A DNA stretch of 64,000 bases from Tubiluchus corallicola (lineage: Eukaryota; Priapulida; Priapulimorpha; Priapulimorphida; Tubiluchidae): contig JAQGDQ010000196.1 of assembly GCA_030141605.1 (NCBI GenBank), forward strand, positions 124,001 through 188,000, given 5' to 3'. Position numbers and translations under genes: made by a program. The notes below the pieces were generated by a model that was not told the DNA's origin, ran no database searches, and was given only the letters and a program-made list of their open reading frames with translations. Below, piece by piece: positions 44,661 to 64,000 of the stretch (the stretch's first letter is position 1; each line of letters begins with the position of its first letter).

Positions 44661-44950
44661 ATGCACAAATGTTGTAGTGCGATTTTAATTAAGCTCCATT
44701 TAAGCCATTCTGTTGAGTAGCCAGTTAATTCAATAATATTTTCGACACATATAGGTTACAAGACTAGTGAGCAAATAGTCGTCATTGTTCTTAACTGCGT
44801 TATTTATTTTTGACTATAGTTTCCACAATCCATAACTATAATCTGTCAAAGGGGATTTGTCAATGTTGCTAATACTGATACCTCTACTTTTTAAAGGAGA
44901 CGTAAATACTAAAAAATTTCAGAGATGCCATCAGTGGAGGACATATCTAG

Positions 44951-45255
44951 CTAAACTATGCTGCTCCCAAAAAGCCAGTGAGGATCAATGAATTTTTCAG
45001 GATGATTCTGCCAATACTTATCTAAGCGAGCTTTGAATTTGGTTATACTGGTTGGCTCGTGGTTCCAGGAGCATATGGTTTCAGGAACATTTTTTTCTTT
45101 TGTTCCAACTTCTGCGGAGTCTCATTTTATGCAGTTTCAATGAATGTCTTCAATGGTCTTTTTGTGTCATGTATTTTTATATGCATGTCTAAAAGTGGTC
45201 TGTCTATCCCAGTTAGTGTTCTGTATATTTGTATCATGTTGTCTATTTCTAATGG
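44951..45255 (-). pseudogene. CR1-like RT C-terminus, 3' half of an interrupted LINE
   Basis: Two frames together read LEIDNMIQIYRTLTGIDRPL and, after a shift, ICSWNHEPTSITKFKARLDK then YWQNHPEKFIDPHW before a stop at 44951-44953. It is related to the remnant at 63180-64000. The matching upstream part lies at 46945-47285, with another LINE between them. Confidence 0.62.
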
Positions 45256-46944
45256 CCTTCCATCCATCCATCTGGTGCCTCAATCCCTTTTATAACGGGA
45301 GAGTAACAACATATATTGTACTTTTAGGCTGCTTTCTACTCAAAAACGCTAAGGCACACACACATGCTTGCACAAATGCTACAACACAGCAAAACAAAAT
45401 TTGGGTTTATAAATGCTATATCACTGTTATGCAGAGCTAAATATATATTCTCTTTATCCTTTCAGCTTTAAAGTTAAATATTTACGATGCTTCTTCTTTT
45501 GACATTATGTCCTTCAATAGGCAGACTGCATGATTTTTTTCCCTCTCCAAATAACAGCTATCTCAAGCATTCTTCATCAGTTACTCCTTGCCATGGGACT
45601 TTGTTTCTTACCTGTGTGTAAAATTCACAACTTAATATTATGTGCTCTGCAGTTTCAACATCTTTACCATATTTACAGAGTCTTTTTTCTATGCAGTAAT
45701 CTACTTTCTAAGCATACAGGGGATTTCCCAACACTTCAAATGCATCGACTTTGGCTTTGACAAGCAATTCTGCTCACCATGTATCATTCGTCAAGGGTTC
45801 AAATAATGTACAACTTTTGCAACCTCTATATTTTTCTACTGTTGAACATTTACTTTGTTTTTTGTTCCACATTTTTAATCCCGTTTTAGCTATAACTTTC
45901 TCTATATGCACATCCCATGCTTTTTCACCCAATTGTTTATCACAAATTTTATTCAGACCTACCTCATTTAATTACCCCACTGCCATAATATTGCCAAACA
46001 CCGAGAGCTCAAATCTATTTCCCAAATGCCTGATTCTTTGCAGCCATTTTGGTCAAAGTCTGTGTGTCACTACCCTTATTACCATTTTTTCAGTAACCGA
46101 ACTTCACTTATAATTATAATTCTTTTAAAAAATTTTAGGTGAGTCTTTGTTTCTCGTTTTTCAAAAGATGAAAACCCAGCTTCACTTCTGATAGCAGCGC
46201 CACTGCATCCTTTTGCTTTCTAGAGCCATCTTACAAATTCTTCTTGTATGCTATTACATCAATCGATTTCTTTTTGGCTGTACGTTCTGTCTACACAACC
46301 AAACATTATTTTTGGGCCTACATTTGCTTTCCAGCCTGTTCTCCCTATTTCTAATCTTGCTTCTGATTGCATTGCCACAAATTTTACAGCACCTATGGTT
46401 CTTCTAATATCTGGTATTCTTTCTTTCCAGCTATGTTCATCTTCTATGGTTCTTATAATTACCCCGAGGTATTTTTCTCTTTCTGTTGCATGTATACTGT
46501 ATAGGTACATCTCCTATGATCTTAAAAACTTTATTAGCATTACCTCCACAAAGGAGAATTGATGCACTTGGTCACACTGAATTTCATGCCAAATTCTTTT
46601 ACAAGATCATTAGCAATCTTCAACAACACCAACATATCACCTTCAAATTCTGTAATTAGCGTTGTGTCGTTAGCAATTTAAGCATGGGATCACCCTGTTT
46701 TACACCTGACTATACTTTAGATTATCCGTTCTGATGTTTCTCCAAACAAATTTGACATTAAAACCATGGTATCATGATTTCCAAAATTCGAAAAAGGATT
46801 GCTCTGTACTTAAATGTGTCAATACTTGCCACAGCTTTTTTCTACATCTAACATCACCACCCACTTTAAAGACCAGCCCTAACTTCTTGATTGTGGATAT
46901 TCTTTTTCTCATATGCTTGGAAGTAATGTAGTAGGTTTCCTTTG
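45256..46944 (-). mobile_element. LINE with zinc-finger C-terminus, copy 2, inserted in an older LINE
   Basis: On the minus strand the order is VEKLWQVL-like palm residues, SGVKQGDP (motif B), ANDTTLI (decayed motif C; an interval between B and C is deleted), VKEFGMKFSVTKCI, YLGVIIRT, and the zinc-knuckle region homologous to 42763-43080. It ends in a (GATG)n tail at 45262-45275. Frame breaks are frequent, so it is inactive. Orientation is opposite to copy 1. Confidence 0.62.
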
Positions 46945-47285
46945 AGTTCTCTCTGCAAGCCTTGTCTGATCATACCTTGTCAGATGCTGTTATTACACCT
47001 GCATAGTTAGCAATGGGTCTTACCATAGATTTGTACAACTTCATCATTGTTACATGGGTGCTACCAAATACCTTCCCCTTTATGAGCATTAACTTTTGAT
47101 GTGCTTTATTTGTGATATACATGATTTGTTACTTAATATCAAGGTTACTATCAGTGATAATATTAAGATCCCTTTTGGTGTGTACTTATTATTATTGCTT
47201 CTTATTGCAGCTCATTGTGCACTTCGTGTCAATATTTGATCAGCTCACAGTTAAAACCGTACATTTATCATAGTTAAGAGCATTA
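46945..47285 (-). pseudogene. CR1-like RT thumb fragment, 5' half of an interrupted LINE
   Basis: Minus-strand translation shows LNYDKCTVLTVS, KRDLNIITDSNLDIK and KLYKSMVRPIANYAGVITA, the post-palm region of CR1-like RT. Its continuation appears at 45255-44951 on the far side of the inserted LINE. Confidence 0.6.
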
Positions 47286-47552
47286 ACGGGTTATCATGGT
47301 TTCAGCTATTCATTTCTTAATTTTATTTTTATTGTAGGTTTGTGGTGTGTCTTGGTATTATGTGATGGATCTTTTGCAGAGGCAACAAAACAACATTAGC
47401 CAATTTCGTGTTTTCTACTTGGCTCAGTTGGCTGTGACTGTGTTAAAAATTTGAATCTAAACTTGGCAGTTTCTAAGTTTTATACTCCAGTTAAGTGAGT
47501 GTGGTATTAAATTTAGTGATTTTTTATTGGACTGGACAGATTCTGTTCTTAC

Positions 47553-50500
47553 ATGGCAAAATTACTAATGGTGCGAAGGTTGGGTGCGCCAACCGCCATT
47601 CCATCTGTGGTGCAAGAGATACGAGTGACTTGTCTAGGAACTAGCAGACCGCTGCAACAACATTCGCCAAGTAACAAGGACATTGACAGATTGGCAATAA
47701 ATAGTCCTTTAAGTTCTTGTTACAGTATTAGAAATTATTATTGCTTGTCAGCACAGCAGTATGTTTTTAAAAATGCAACTCATTGTCGTTTTTATGGATT
47801 GAAGTTTGAAAGCCGCTTAATGAGCTCAGCTGCCAGATTCGGATTATTAGTCTCACGGTTGCTAAGGCTGAGGTACCTATTACTTGGTTCAGCAATTGGA
47901 GGTGGAGTGGCATTAGGAAATACATACGAGGCTTGGAAAGAAAGACTTCCTGACATGAGCTGGATGAAAGAACATTTGCCTAACAGCAATGATTACAATA
48001 AGTTTGTCAACTGGATGAAAGAGCTAATGCCTAGTAAAGAATATTACGAAAAGCTTAGTGACTGGTTCACGCAGAAGAAAGGTAGTATTCAAATACCAGA
48101 TGGAAGTGAATATATACGTGTAGGAAGAGAGAAACTGTCAGAATGGAGAGATAACTCTGCCGAGTGGATAAGTTCTGCAGGTCATATCGTTAGTAATGTG
48201 GTACAAGGAGGTGATGCTGGTGCTTTTCCCGAAGAGTCCACAGTAACCACAAAGGCAGCACCATCTGTAATGTCTTTCAATCCGTTTCAGTCAAAGACGA
48301 AAGATGCCGATGATGACTATCATGTGCTAACAGACAAGGAGAAGTTAGAAGAACTGCAAAATGAACTTATGCAAGTCCAACTTAAATATCAACGAGAAAT
48401 TGAACGTTTAGAGAAAGAAAATAGAGAATTAAAGAAGCAGTTACTGATCAGAGCTGAGAAGCATTCTAGGGTGAAAAGAAAGTTTAAGAAGTCTCTGATT
48501 GACATGTACTCCGAAGTTCTAGATGAACTTTCCATATATGACTGCAGCTACAATACACAGGATCATTTGCCAAGAGTTGTTGTTGTTGGTGATCAAAGTT
48601 CCGGAAAAACTAGTGTCCTGGAAATGATTGCCAGAGCACGTATTTTCCCACGAGGTTCTGGCGAGATGATGACACGAGCGCCTGTAAAGGTAACTTTGAG
48701 CGAAGGTCCATATCATATTGCTACATTTAAGGATAGCACTCGTGAATTTGATCTGTCAAAAGAATCAGATTTGGTTGAATTGCGAAAAGAAGTAGAATTA
48801 CGTATGAGGAACAGTGTCCGGCAAGGGAAAACTGTGAGTAGCGAAACCATTTCCATGACTGTGAAAGGCCCTGGTCTGCAGAGGGTAGTTCTAGTTGATT
48901 TACCAGGCATTATTAGCACGCAGACAACAGAAATGGCTGATGATACTAGAGATTCTATCCATGGCATTTGCAGGACTTATATGGAGAATCCAAATGCTAT
49001 AATTCTTTGCATTCAGGATGGTTCAATAGATGCAGAACGAAGCAACGTTACGGATCTTGTGCGAGAAATGGATCCAAATGGAAAACGAACTATTTTTGTT
49101 CTAACTAAAGTTGATTTAGCTGAAGAGAACATGTTCAACCCAGACCGACTAAAGAAGATTCTAGAAGGAAAACTGTTTCCCATGAAAGCTTTAGGATATT
49201 TTGCTGTCGTGACCGGTCGTGGCAATGTGAATGATAGTATTGCAACAATACGTGATTATGAGGAAAATTTTTTCCGAAATTCCAAACTTTTTAAAGATAT
49301 GAACTTTAAGGCTACACAGCTGACAACCCAAAATATGAGTATGGCAGTATCTGCGTGCTTTTGGAAAATGGTAAAAGAGTCAGTCGAACAGCAAGCTGAT
49401 GCTTTCAAGGCAACACGTTTCAATTTGGAAACAGAATGGAAAAACAATTTTCCGCGAGTGCGAGAACTTGATCGTGATGAGCTGTTTGAGAAGGCAAGGG
49501 GAGAGGTTCTAGACGAGATTATAAATCTAAGCCTAGTTACACCCAGAGAATGGGAAGAAGCTTTTTACAATCATCTCTGGCAGTCTGTCAATACCTACAT
49601 GTTTGAAAACATTTACATACCCGCTGCACAAGCTGATAGTCCGGGAACTTTTAACACAATGGTTGATATCCGATTGAAACAGTGGGCAGATCAGGTTTTG
49701 CCAAAACGATGCGTAGAAGTGGGGTGGGATACGCTAATGATGCAGTTTCGGGATCTCATTGATAAAGATTGTGAAAGTAAGGATCATGATGCTTTGTTTG
49801 ATAAGTTAAAATTAGCCGTCATCGATGAAGCAGCCAGTCAACATCGTTGGGACAGGAAGGCTCCAGATTCTCTGCGTGTGATTCAACTGAATGCTTTAGA
49901 GGATCGGTCAGTGCCTGATAAGCAAACATGGGATCAGGCCATTACGTTCATGGAAAAATTTTTAAGGTTAGTATTTACTTTTTTTAATTGCATAACCAAA
50001 CAGTAAACAAAGTAAAGGTCTTTTTTGTTCTAAATGTGTGTTGAATGCCTTTACTATAGTTTTCAGGTGGCATTATAAATATTGAATTAAGATACATTAT
50101 AGAAAATTTCCATTGATTTGACATTGAAAATTGTCACCGAAAGGGGAAATGTGATAGACTAATGTTTATTCATTAAAGAGAGAAACTTGACCAGACTGAG
50201 TTGTTGACGAAGCAGTTAATGGGACCAAGTTTAAGAGAGCAGTGGATGTTCTGGAAATCCATATCAGATGAACAGAGAAAATGGCGTGCCACCATGTTTG
50301 AACTGAGCAAGATCATACAGGGTGAAGAAAAAGCGAGACCCATTCTAACACTAGAAGAACTGACAGCAACAAGAAAAAATCTGCAAGTGAGTTGGATCAT
50401 AATTAGCACTGAATTAACTTTCAAACCTAGTTGAATTAAATAATGACTTGTATCTGAGAAAGATCAGCGGAGAAATTAAAAATAATGAGATAATTCAGAA

Positions 50501-52239
50501 TTTGAAATACACATTGAATGAACACGTAATTTACTAGTTACATAACATATTACAGTTTGCTGTAGGCTATAATAGTTTGGTGGTAGAGAATGAGTGTGAT
50601 CACTACTAAGTCTTGGGTTCAAATTTTCATTGAGTCAGTTTTTTATCATTTTCTGTTTGTCTTTAACAAATCAGAGCCTGGGTTTACTGATTAGCAGGTT
50701 TGGTAATTAGATACCTGGCACTGATTAGAGTTGCTAGGTTTTGTTAATCGTAACATCTTTTGCTACTTGCTTGTAAAATAGCCTAGGAGTTTTTCATGAT
50801 GTTGTTATCGTAGGCTTACTCGTTATTTGACTGATTGGTAGAAACCAAAAGATGAATGTACAATGCACATTTGCAGTGAATTGTTCTTTTAAAATCACTT
50901 TTGTATGTAGAAGAGACATTTCCTGCAGAATTTTTAGCTTTAGGTCCAGTTTTCTCTGTTTCGCTCTGTGATTTTAATATACTTAGTTTTGTCTTTGAAA
51001 AGCCTTGAACATTTTTTAAGGAAAAGTACCTGGCCTTGTACTCAGAGGTAATCTGAAGATTAACAGCGAGAGTGCATTGACATTGCATTTTATGTTCCTT
51101 TTAGGTTTCGGGTGTCGATGTGGACTTTGAGTTCATCCGTGACACATGGTTCCAAGTTTATCGCCTTCATTTCCTCAATACAGCCATTCAGAAAGCTGGA
51201 GATTGCAGAAAGGGATTTTTTCACTATCAACAGGGTTACACGGAGCAAGGACTCGAATGTCACGATATTGTTCTGTTTTGGAGAATACAGAGAATGTTAC
51301 AGATTACTAGTAATGCATTACGTCAACAGGTAGGAGCAGCATTTTCATTCTGTTGCATGATTACCTTTTCCACAATCAATTTTTTGTCGAATAAACAACA
51401 TATTTCGGAAATTCAAAGTCAACTTTTTTTCTAATTGAACAGACCTACTTGCTGTAGATGAATATCTCATTATCGAAGAAAATTCTGTAAGGTGAGACAG
51501 TGAACTAGGAGGGCAGAGCTAACAGTCAGATGTGTAATGTGTACATCCTTCCTCAATGAGGTGAATGCTAAGGACAGTTTTCTAGATGGTCACACATCCG
51601 CTGAGTGACTAACGTCACCATTGTTTAATTTCACTCGCTAACCTCAATATGTGACAACTTGGCTATTCTCGTTATGCTAACTAAAACTGCCTTGTACTGT
51701 CTTGGCAACGCATTACACAGTTATTTTGCTGTGCTAATGATTTCATTCTAAGCAAGCATTAAACAATAAATTACTATAGCAAGAGACAGACTTTTTTAAT
51801 AAAATAGTGTCAGTTTTTCAGCTCCACAGGTTCATACTAAACCAAAAGCAACATCAAAATAGGTTTGAAAAACTCTTCACTTCCTTTTAAAAAGAAACAT
51901 ATTTTAATAAGCTTGCAGAGGAAGCTAAACAATACAGCTGCAGAAAAAATACCACAAGTTTGAATTAGCAAGTCCTGTCACACATCTCACGCGGAGTGCA
52001 CACATCACACATTGTGTTTTTATTTGAATACTTTTCAAATCTTGTAGGTGATGAGTACTGAGGCAAGACGTTTAGAGAAGGAAATAAAACAAGTGCTAGA
52101 GGATGTCAGTCAAGATAAAGAGCGAAAAGAACAACTTCTCACTGGTAGAAGAGTTACTCTTGCTGAAGATCTGAAAAAAGTGCGGCAAATTCAAGAAAAA
52201 TTAGAGGAATTCATTGAACAATTAAACAAGGAAAAATAA
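47553..52239 (+). CDS. OPA1: OPA1, mitochondrial dynamin-like GTPase
   Basis: OPA1 is the inner-membrane dynamin that drives mitochondrial inner-membrane fusion and cristae maintenance. Coding exons are 47553-49966, 50179-50386, 51105-51329 and 52048-52239, giving 3039 nt (1012 residues, at the upper end of the family range). Residues 1-100 are basic and hydroxyl-rich, like a mitochondrial targeting sequence. A membrane anchor lies at about 105-122 ([10 protein letters not shown]). A coiled coil covers about 260-310. The GTPase has the G1 loop GDQSSGKTS at 346-354, DLPG at 449-452 and TKVD at 518-521. The middle, variable and GED regions follow, with [10 protein letters not shown] and LLTGRRV near the end, and the protein finishes [12 protein letters not shown]. 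The first ATG at 47553 fits the presequence and no acceptor precedes it. Unusually, 2.4 kb of coding sequence is one exon, while the last three junctions keep introns. Confidence 0.95.
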
Positions 52240-53455
52240 CATATAGTGTAATTAACTGTCTCAACACGCATACACGTGATCAAAGCTCAAGTATAGACAT
52301 GTGGAAAGATAATTCAGTGTTTAGCAACATATTGTCTTTTCCAAGAATTATTCGAATGTTGAAGAACTCATTTATGCACGTTTTCAGTTCTTGACTTAGC
52401 ATAGCTTTGCCTTAAGCTAAATTTGCTATCTAGCTGAGTGAAATTACTGTGATTTGTCACTTTAGCAATGAATTTAAAATATTCTGTTGTGCATACATGT
52501 AACAGCCTAAGCTGAAACTTATTTCTGTCAAAAGGTAAGAACTAGTCTAGATTCATTTGAATTTATACAGATTTTAACAATTTTTTAAAAGGTATTTATC
52601 ATTATAGACAATGTTGATATGCAACATTAAATACATTAGGTTATTACATAATTCAGTGTTGTTTATTTGACAGTTGTGATTGAATAGCTACTAAACGTGG
52701 TCTATTAAATTTTGAGTGTATTTTGATGAATCCCATTCGTTGAAACAAATGAACACAGATGTTTATAGAAAATAGTGATATAATCATACAAACACTACCT
52801 AAAATTTTAACAACTGAAGATTCTAATTTTATTTTAGTCACCAATATTGACATGAAATATTACTTAGGTTTAGAAATTACACCACAATTGTTAAACATAT
52901 ACAGAGTAAGAAGTTTGCATAAACCATATAGAAGCCATTTCAGTGTGAAATTAAAGTACGAACAAGTGCACCATTCGCACAAAAATGCTATACCGCATTT
53001 GCAGAAAAGTCCATACTTGAGCAAAAATCTGGCTTGTCAAAACTCTTGATGCCGTCGTTCAATACAACAAAAATTACGATCTCATAGTCGTGTCCGACAT
53101 ATCAATGGGAACTCAACCAATGACTATCTTTTATTATCAGTCATGTCTTAAAGGGCATAAAACCAGTAGTACGCCTTACATTTCATGTAACAGAATCTGT
53201 ATTTTAAACAATATTCCTGAAGATACCATATTCTTGTATACTTATATATATATATACTGAAGTCAGCTGTTGCTTCTACAGATTGCTCATGTTTCATCAA
53301 GAAGTTCATCAATGCATGGCATTACCAACTGGTATTTTTATATCTGTATCCTTGCAAGAGAAAAATAGTTTCATAAGTCTCTACTTTAGGGTGAACACAG
53401 CTTTATTTATACAACACGCGAATATTTACACAAAGCAAAAATGCAAGTCAAGTCC
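52240..53455. other. Convergent 3' intergenic region between OPA1 and PSMC5
   Basis: This 1.2-kb AT-rich gap holds both 3' UTRs. The open frame at 52759-53049 has no recognisable similarity and is probably chance. A (TA)n run lies at 53244-53259. Confidence 0.5.
53402..53407 (-). promoter_or_regulatory. Candidate poly(A) signal of PSMC5
   Basis: AATAAA occurs on the minus strand about 50 nt downstream of the PSMC5 stop codon at 53456-53458, a typical position for a short 3' UTR. Confidence 0.5.
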
Positions 53456-61999
<8,544 letters not shown>

Positions 62000-62359
62000 C
62001 TAGAAAAATCAGTTAGAAAATTAACCAGTTACAGTTACTTACATTAGTACATCAATCATAATTAAGGATACAGTAATTCCTCGCTTAACGGTGATAAGGC
62101 GTGCTAAACGTGACGTTAAGCGAAAAATCATTAAACGAAACCTAACATCTACAGAAAATAATGTAGAAGAACTGAGATACGTTCCAGAGGCAAAAGTCAA
62201 TGCTGGTTAATCATATAATTTCAACATTTTATGAGTTTCATTCATACTTCTACAGGTTGATTTTCTGTTTGCTTGAACTATCTTTCTTACCAATACCTAG
62301 CCGCTAGACTGCTAGCAAATTCACTTTGGTCAATGTTGAAGCCCTATATATACTTATAC

Positions 62360-62395
<36 letters not shown>

Positions 62396-63179
62396 TTTAA
62401 TGACACTGAACGCTTGACAGCTTTTCTCACTTAATATATATATATATACAGTTAGTGGTTAAGTTAAACACTGCTCAGTGAAAGTCAAGCCCTGAAGCAA
62501 TCTTGAAGTAGTAATAGCCTGGTGGCTGTAGCAACAGGTTGCAGATAAATTTCCTTGGCACAAAGTTTGAATTCAGGTGTCGTGCAAATAGCAAAGAGAT
62601 TTCACTTGATACAAATGACTAGCATTTAGTACGTAGTCAGTCAGGAAGCAAAAACATCCCACCATTTTACTGTTTTGTATTAATAGTTCGTTTTTAGAAC
62701 AGACAAATGCAATAACAATTTAGATGCTTCAAATTAGATAAAAAAGCTGTTGTTAAAATAAAAAATGACTTTGAGTAAAGTAGAAAAAAATCATTGTTAA
62801 AATGAAATGTGCGTCATTAAGTGAGAAAAGCACACAATCCACATTACATACAAGTACAATGCATATAGCAAATTCCTGTATAAGAATATAAACCTGGCAT
62901 GTAAATAGGAAATACTGAGGAAGCACTATTTACTTGTATAAAGTTCTCCTAATATTACAGCTTACAGTGTTGGATAGAGGTTAAGCATAAATGACTGCTT
63001 TTCACGCATCCAATCGTCTCTGGATACTTCATTTATGTTGAATACTCTAGTAGGTGGTGGTGCTAATGATGTGATCAAGAAGATAATATCAGTGTGTTCT
63101 ATGTACAATGGGTAGTGTCAGGTTCCCTCAAAAATCCAAGTGCCTTGTTGTCATTGCGGAAGTCCAGAATTAATATATT
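62000..63179. other. Upstream flank of PSMC5 with DNA-element end and microsatellites
   Basis: No host exon is recognised. A TA followed by CAGTAATTCCTCGCTTAACG at 62069-62090 resembles a Tigger/mariner-like terminus; a weak counterpart occurs near 62808-62825. (TA)n and (GT)n runs lie at 62345-62395 and 62434-62449. Any upstream leader exon of PSMC5 would have to be here or beyond. Confidence 0.45.
62345..62449. repeat. TA/GT dinucleotide microsatellites
   Basis: A (TA)n run continues into (TG)n ending near 62396, and a second (TA)n run lies at 62434-62449. The two are separated by a short unique stretch. Confidence 0.8.
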
Positions 63180-64000
63180 TCTCCGGATGATTGGCCCAGA
63201 GTTGATCTAATTGAGCTTTAAATTGAGAAACTGAAGAAGCACTCACTACATACTCAGAAAGCTTGTTCAGGCACTTGCAATACGAGCTGCAAAGAAATTT
63301 TGTTTTCTTCCCCATTTTGAGCCAAATTTCTTATTGATTTTAAGGGAATGTCTTCTTGTCCTGTGATGTATCTGAAGTTCAAATATATTATTATTGTGTA
63401 TCCGGTCAGTACCCTTAATGATTCCAAATGTCTGGATCATATCTTGTTTGTGTCTTCTGTGATTAAGTGTTGTACGTCCTAAGTGTCTTGACCTATCAGG
63501 ATACGTTCTTTCAGCTATACCTGGTATGGTCCTAGCTGCTCGACGCTGAATGCTTTCAAGGTCACAAATCATGCCATGTCTAGATGGGTTCCAAATCAAG
63601 TCAGCATAGCCTAAGACAGGTCTTACCATAAATTTGTAAAGGTTCATTAACATATCAGTGTCCAAGTATCTGAAGTTACGCTTTATTAATCTGCCGTGAA
63701 TATGATTTGTAGACTGAAGCTTGTTATTCACAGTAATGCCAAGATCTTTTTACTCAGATAGGTATTCGATAGGTCTGAGACTACTATTATGTGTCATGAC
63801 ATATAGTGATTTACTTGATATTTGGTTACCTATTTTCCTGACTTTATCATGGTTAAAATTCATCTGCCAAGTATTGCACCACTTATGTGCAAGCTCTACA
63901 TTAATTTGCATATGATGTTGATCCTCAGTGGTGGTTACCATATTATATATTTTGGTGTCATACATCATGTATATATATATACACGGATGTATATATATAT
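63180..64000 (-). mobile_element. CR1-like LINE 3' end, running off the right edge
   Basis: Minus-strand pieces read, in order, YDTKIY (a decayed catalytic FADDTKIY at about 63960), WCNTWQMNFNHDKV, a frame change near 63750, then LINKRNF-like RRNFRYLD, MVRPVLGYADLIWNPS and ESIQRRAARTIPG. The frame continues to NKKFGSKWGRKQNFFAARI and, past a stop, SVSQFKAQLDQLWANHPEKY. The 3' UTR starts about 63150. The rest of the element lies beyond the window. Confidence 0.8.
63267..63731 (-). pseudogene. RT thumb and C-terminal fragment of the right-edge LINE
   Basis: This 154-codon open segment covers the post-catalytic RT region (LMNLYKFMVRPVLGYADLIW, RRAARTIPG, LGRTTLNHRRHKQDMIQTFG). It is separated from the palm piece (63968-63750) by a frame break and from the last C-terminal block by a stop. 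Confidence 0.78.

Larger units (their letters stand above)
42262..47552. other. Divergent intergenic region between NMT and OPA1, mostly LINE debris
   Basis: The start sites of NMT and OPA1 are 5.3 kb apart. The interval is filled by LINE pieces at 42518-43300, 44215-44660, 44951-45255, 45256-46944 and 46945-47285. I found no additional host gene. Promoters of the two genes should lie next to their first exons, but no motif is clear. Confidence 0.55.

Noticed and set aside
47792-49447. Several minus-strand open frames inside OPA1
   Set aside because: They are shadows of the conserved OPA1 coding strand.
52759-53049. 96-codon open frame between OPA1 and PSMC5
   Set aside because: No recognisable domain or gene context; AT-rich DNA gives such frames by chance.

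Overview
The window is AT-rich animal (metazoan) nuclear DNA, most likely from an invertebrate. It holds spliced genes with GT-AG introns, conserved housekeeping genes, and many non-LTR retrotransposons and small inverted-repeat elements. There is no operon structure, CRISPR array or rRNA. I cannot name the phylum from sequence alone; gene spacing and intron sizes would fit a tunicate or another small-bodied invertebrate, but that is a guess.

Four conserved genes were reconstructed exon by exon, with every junction in phase. They are PEX13 (+, 16.26-28.84 kb, 9 coding exons, 410 aa), N-myristoyltransferase NMT (-, 42.26-31.34 kb, 12 coding exons, 493 aa), OPA1 (+, 47.55-52.24 kb, 4 coding exons, 1012 aa) and proteasome ATPase PSMC5/Rpt6 (-, 62.00-53.46 kb, 11 coding exons, 400 aa). 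PEX13/NMT and OPA1/PSMC5 are convergent pairs; NMT and OPA1 diverge across 5.3 kb of retroelement debris. A fifth gene on the - strand (7.28-1.15 kb) encodes the C-terminal part of a secreted, cysteine-rich protein resembling VWDE (von Willebrand factor D and EGF domain protein). It ends in repeated 37-residue cysteine modules, each encoded by one 111-bp exon.

The products act in unrelated processes: peroxisomal import, protein N-myristoylation, mitochondrial inner-membrane fusion, proteasomal degradation, and an extracellular protein. No functional cluster is implied.

Mobile DNA makes up much of the rest. The most notable element is a nearly complete CR1-type retrotransposon (about 7.3-13.28 kb). 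Its ORF1 encodes a Cys-rich N-terminus, a coiled coil and an SGNH esterase domain. Its ORF2 begins with about 290 mostly hydrophobic residues, then a 2A-like ribosome-skipping motif, then endonuclease and reverse transcriptase. Other elements are a 5'-truncated LINE with an intact 729-codon RT frame antisense in PEX13 intron 1, LINE remnants in PEX13 intron 4, NMT intron 10, PSMC5 intron 1 and the right edge, and a LINE-in-LINE nest between NMT and OPA1. There are also several inverted-repeat elements: one built of perfect palindromes (40.62-41.60 kb), one carrying hammerhead-ribozyme-like cores in both arms (24.47-24.77 kb), a three-armed foldback (14.84-15.49 kb), paired MITEs in the VWDE-like gene, Tigger/pogo-like and hAT-like copies.
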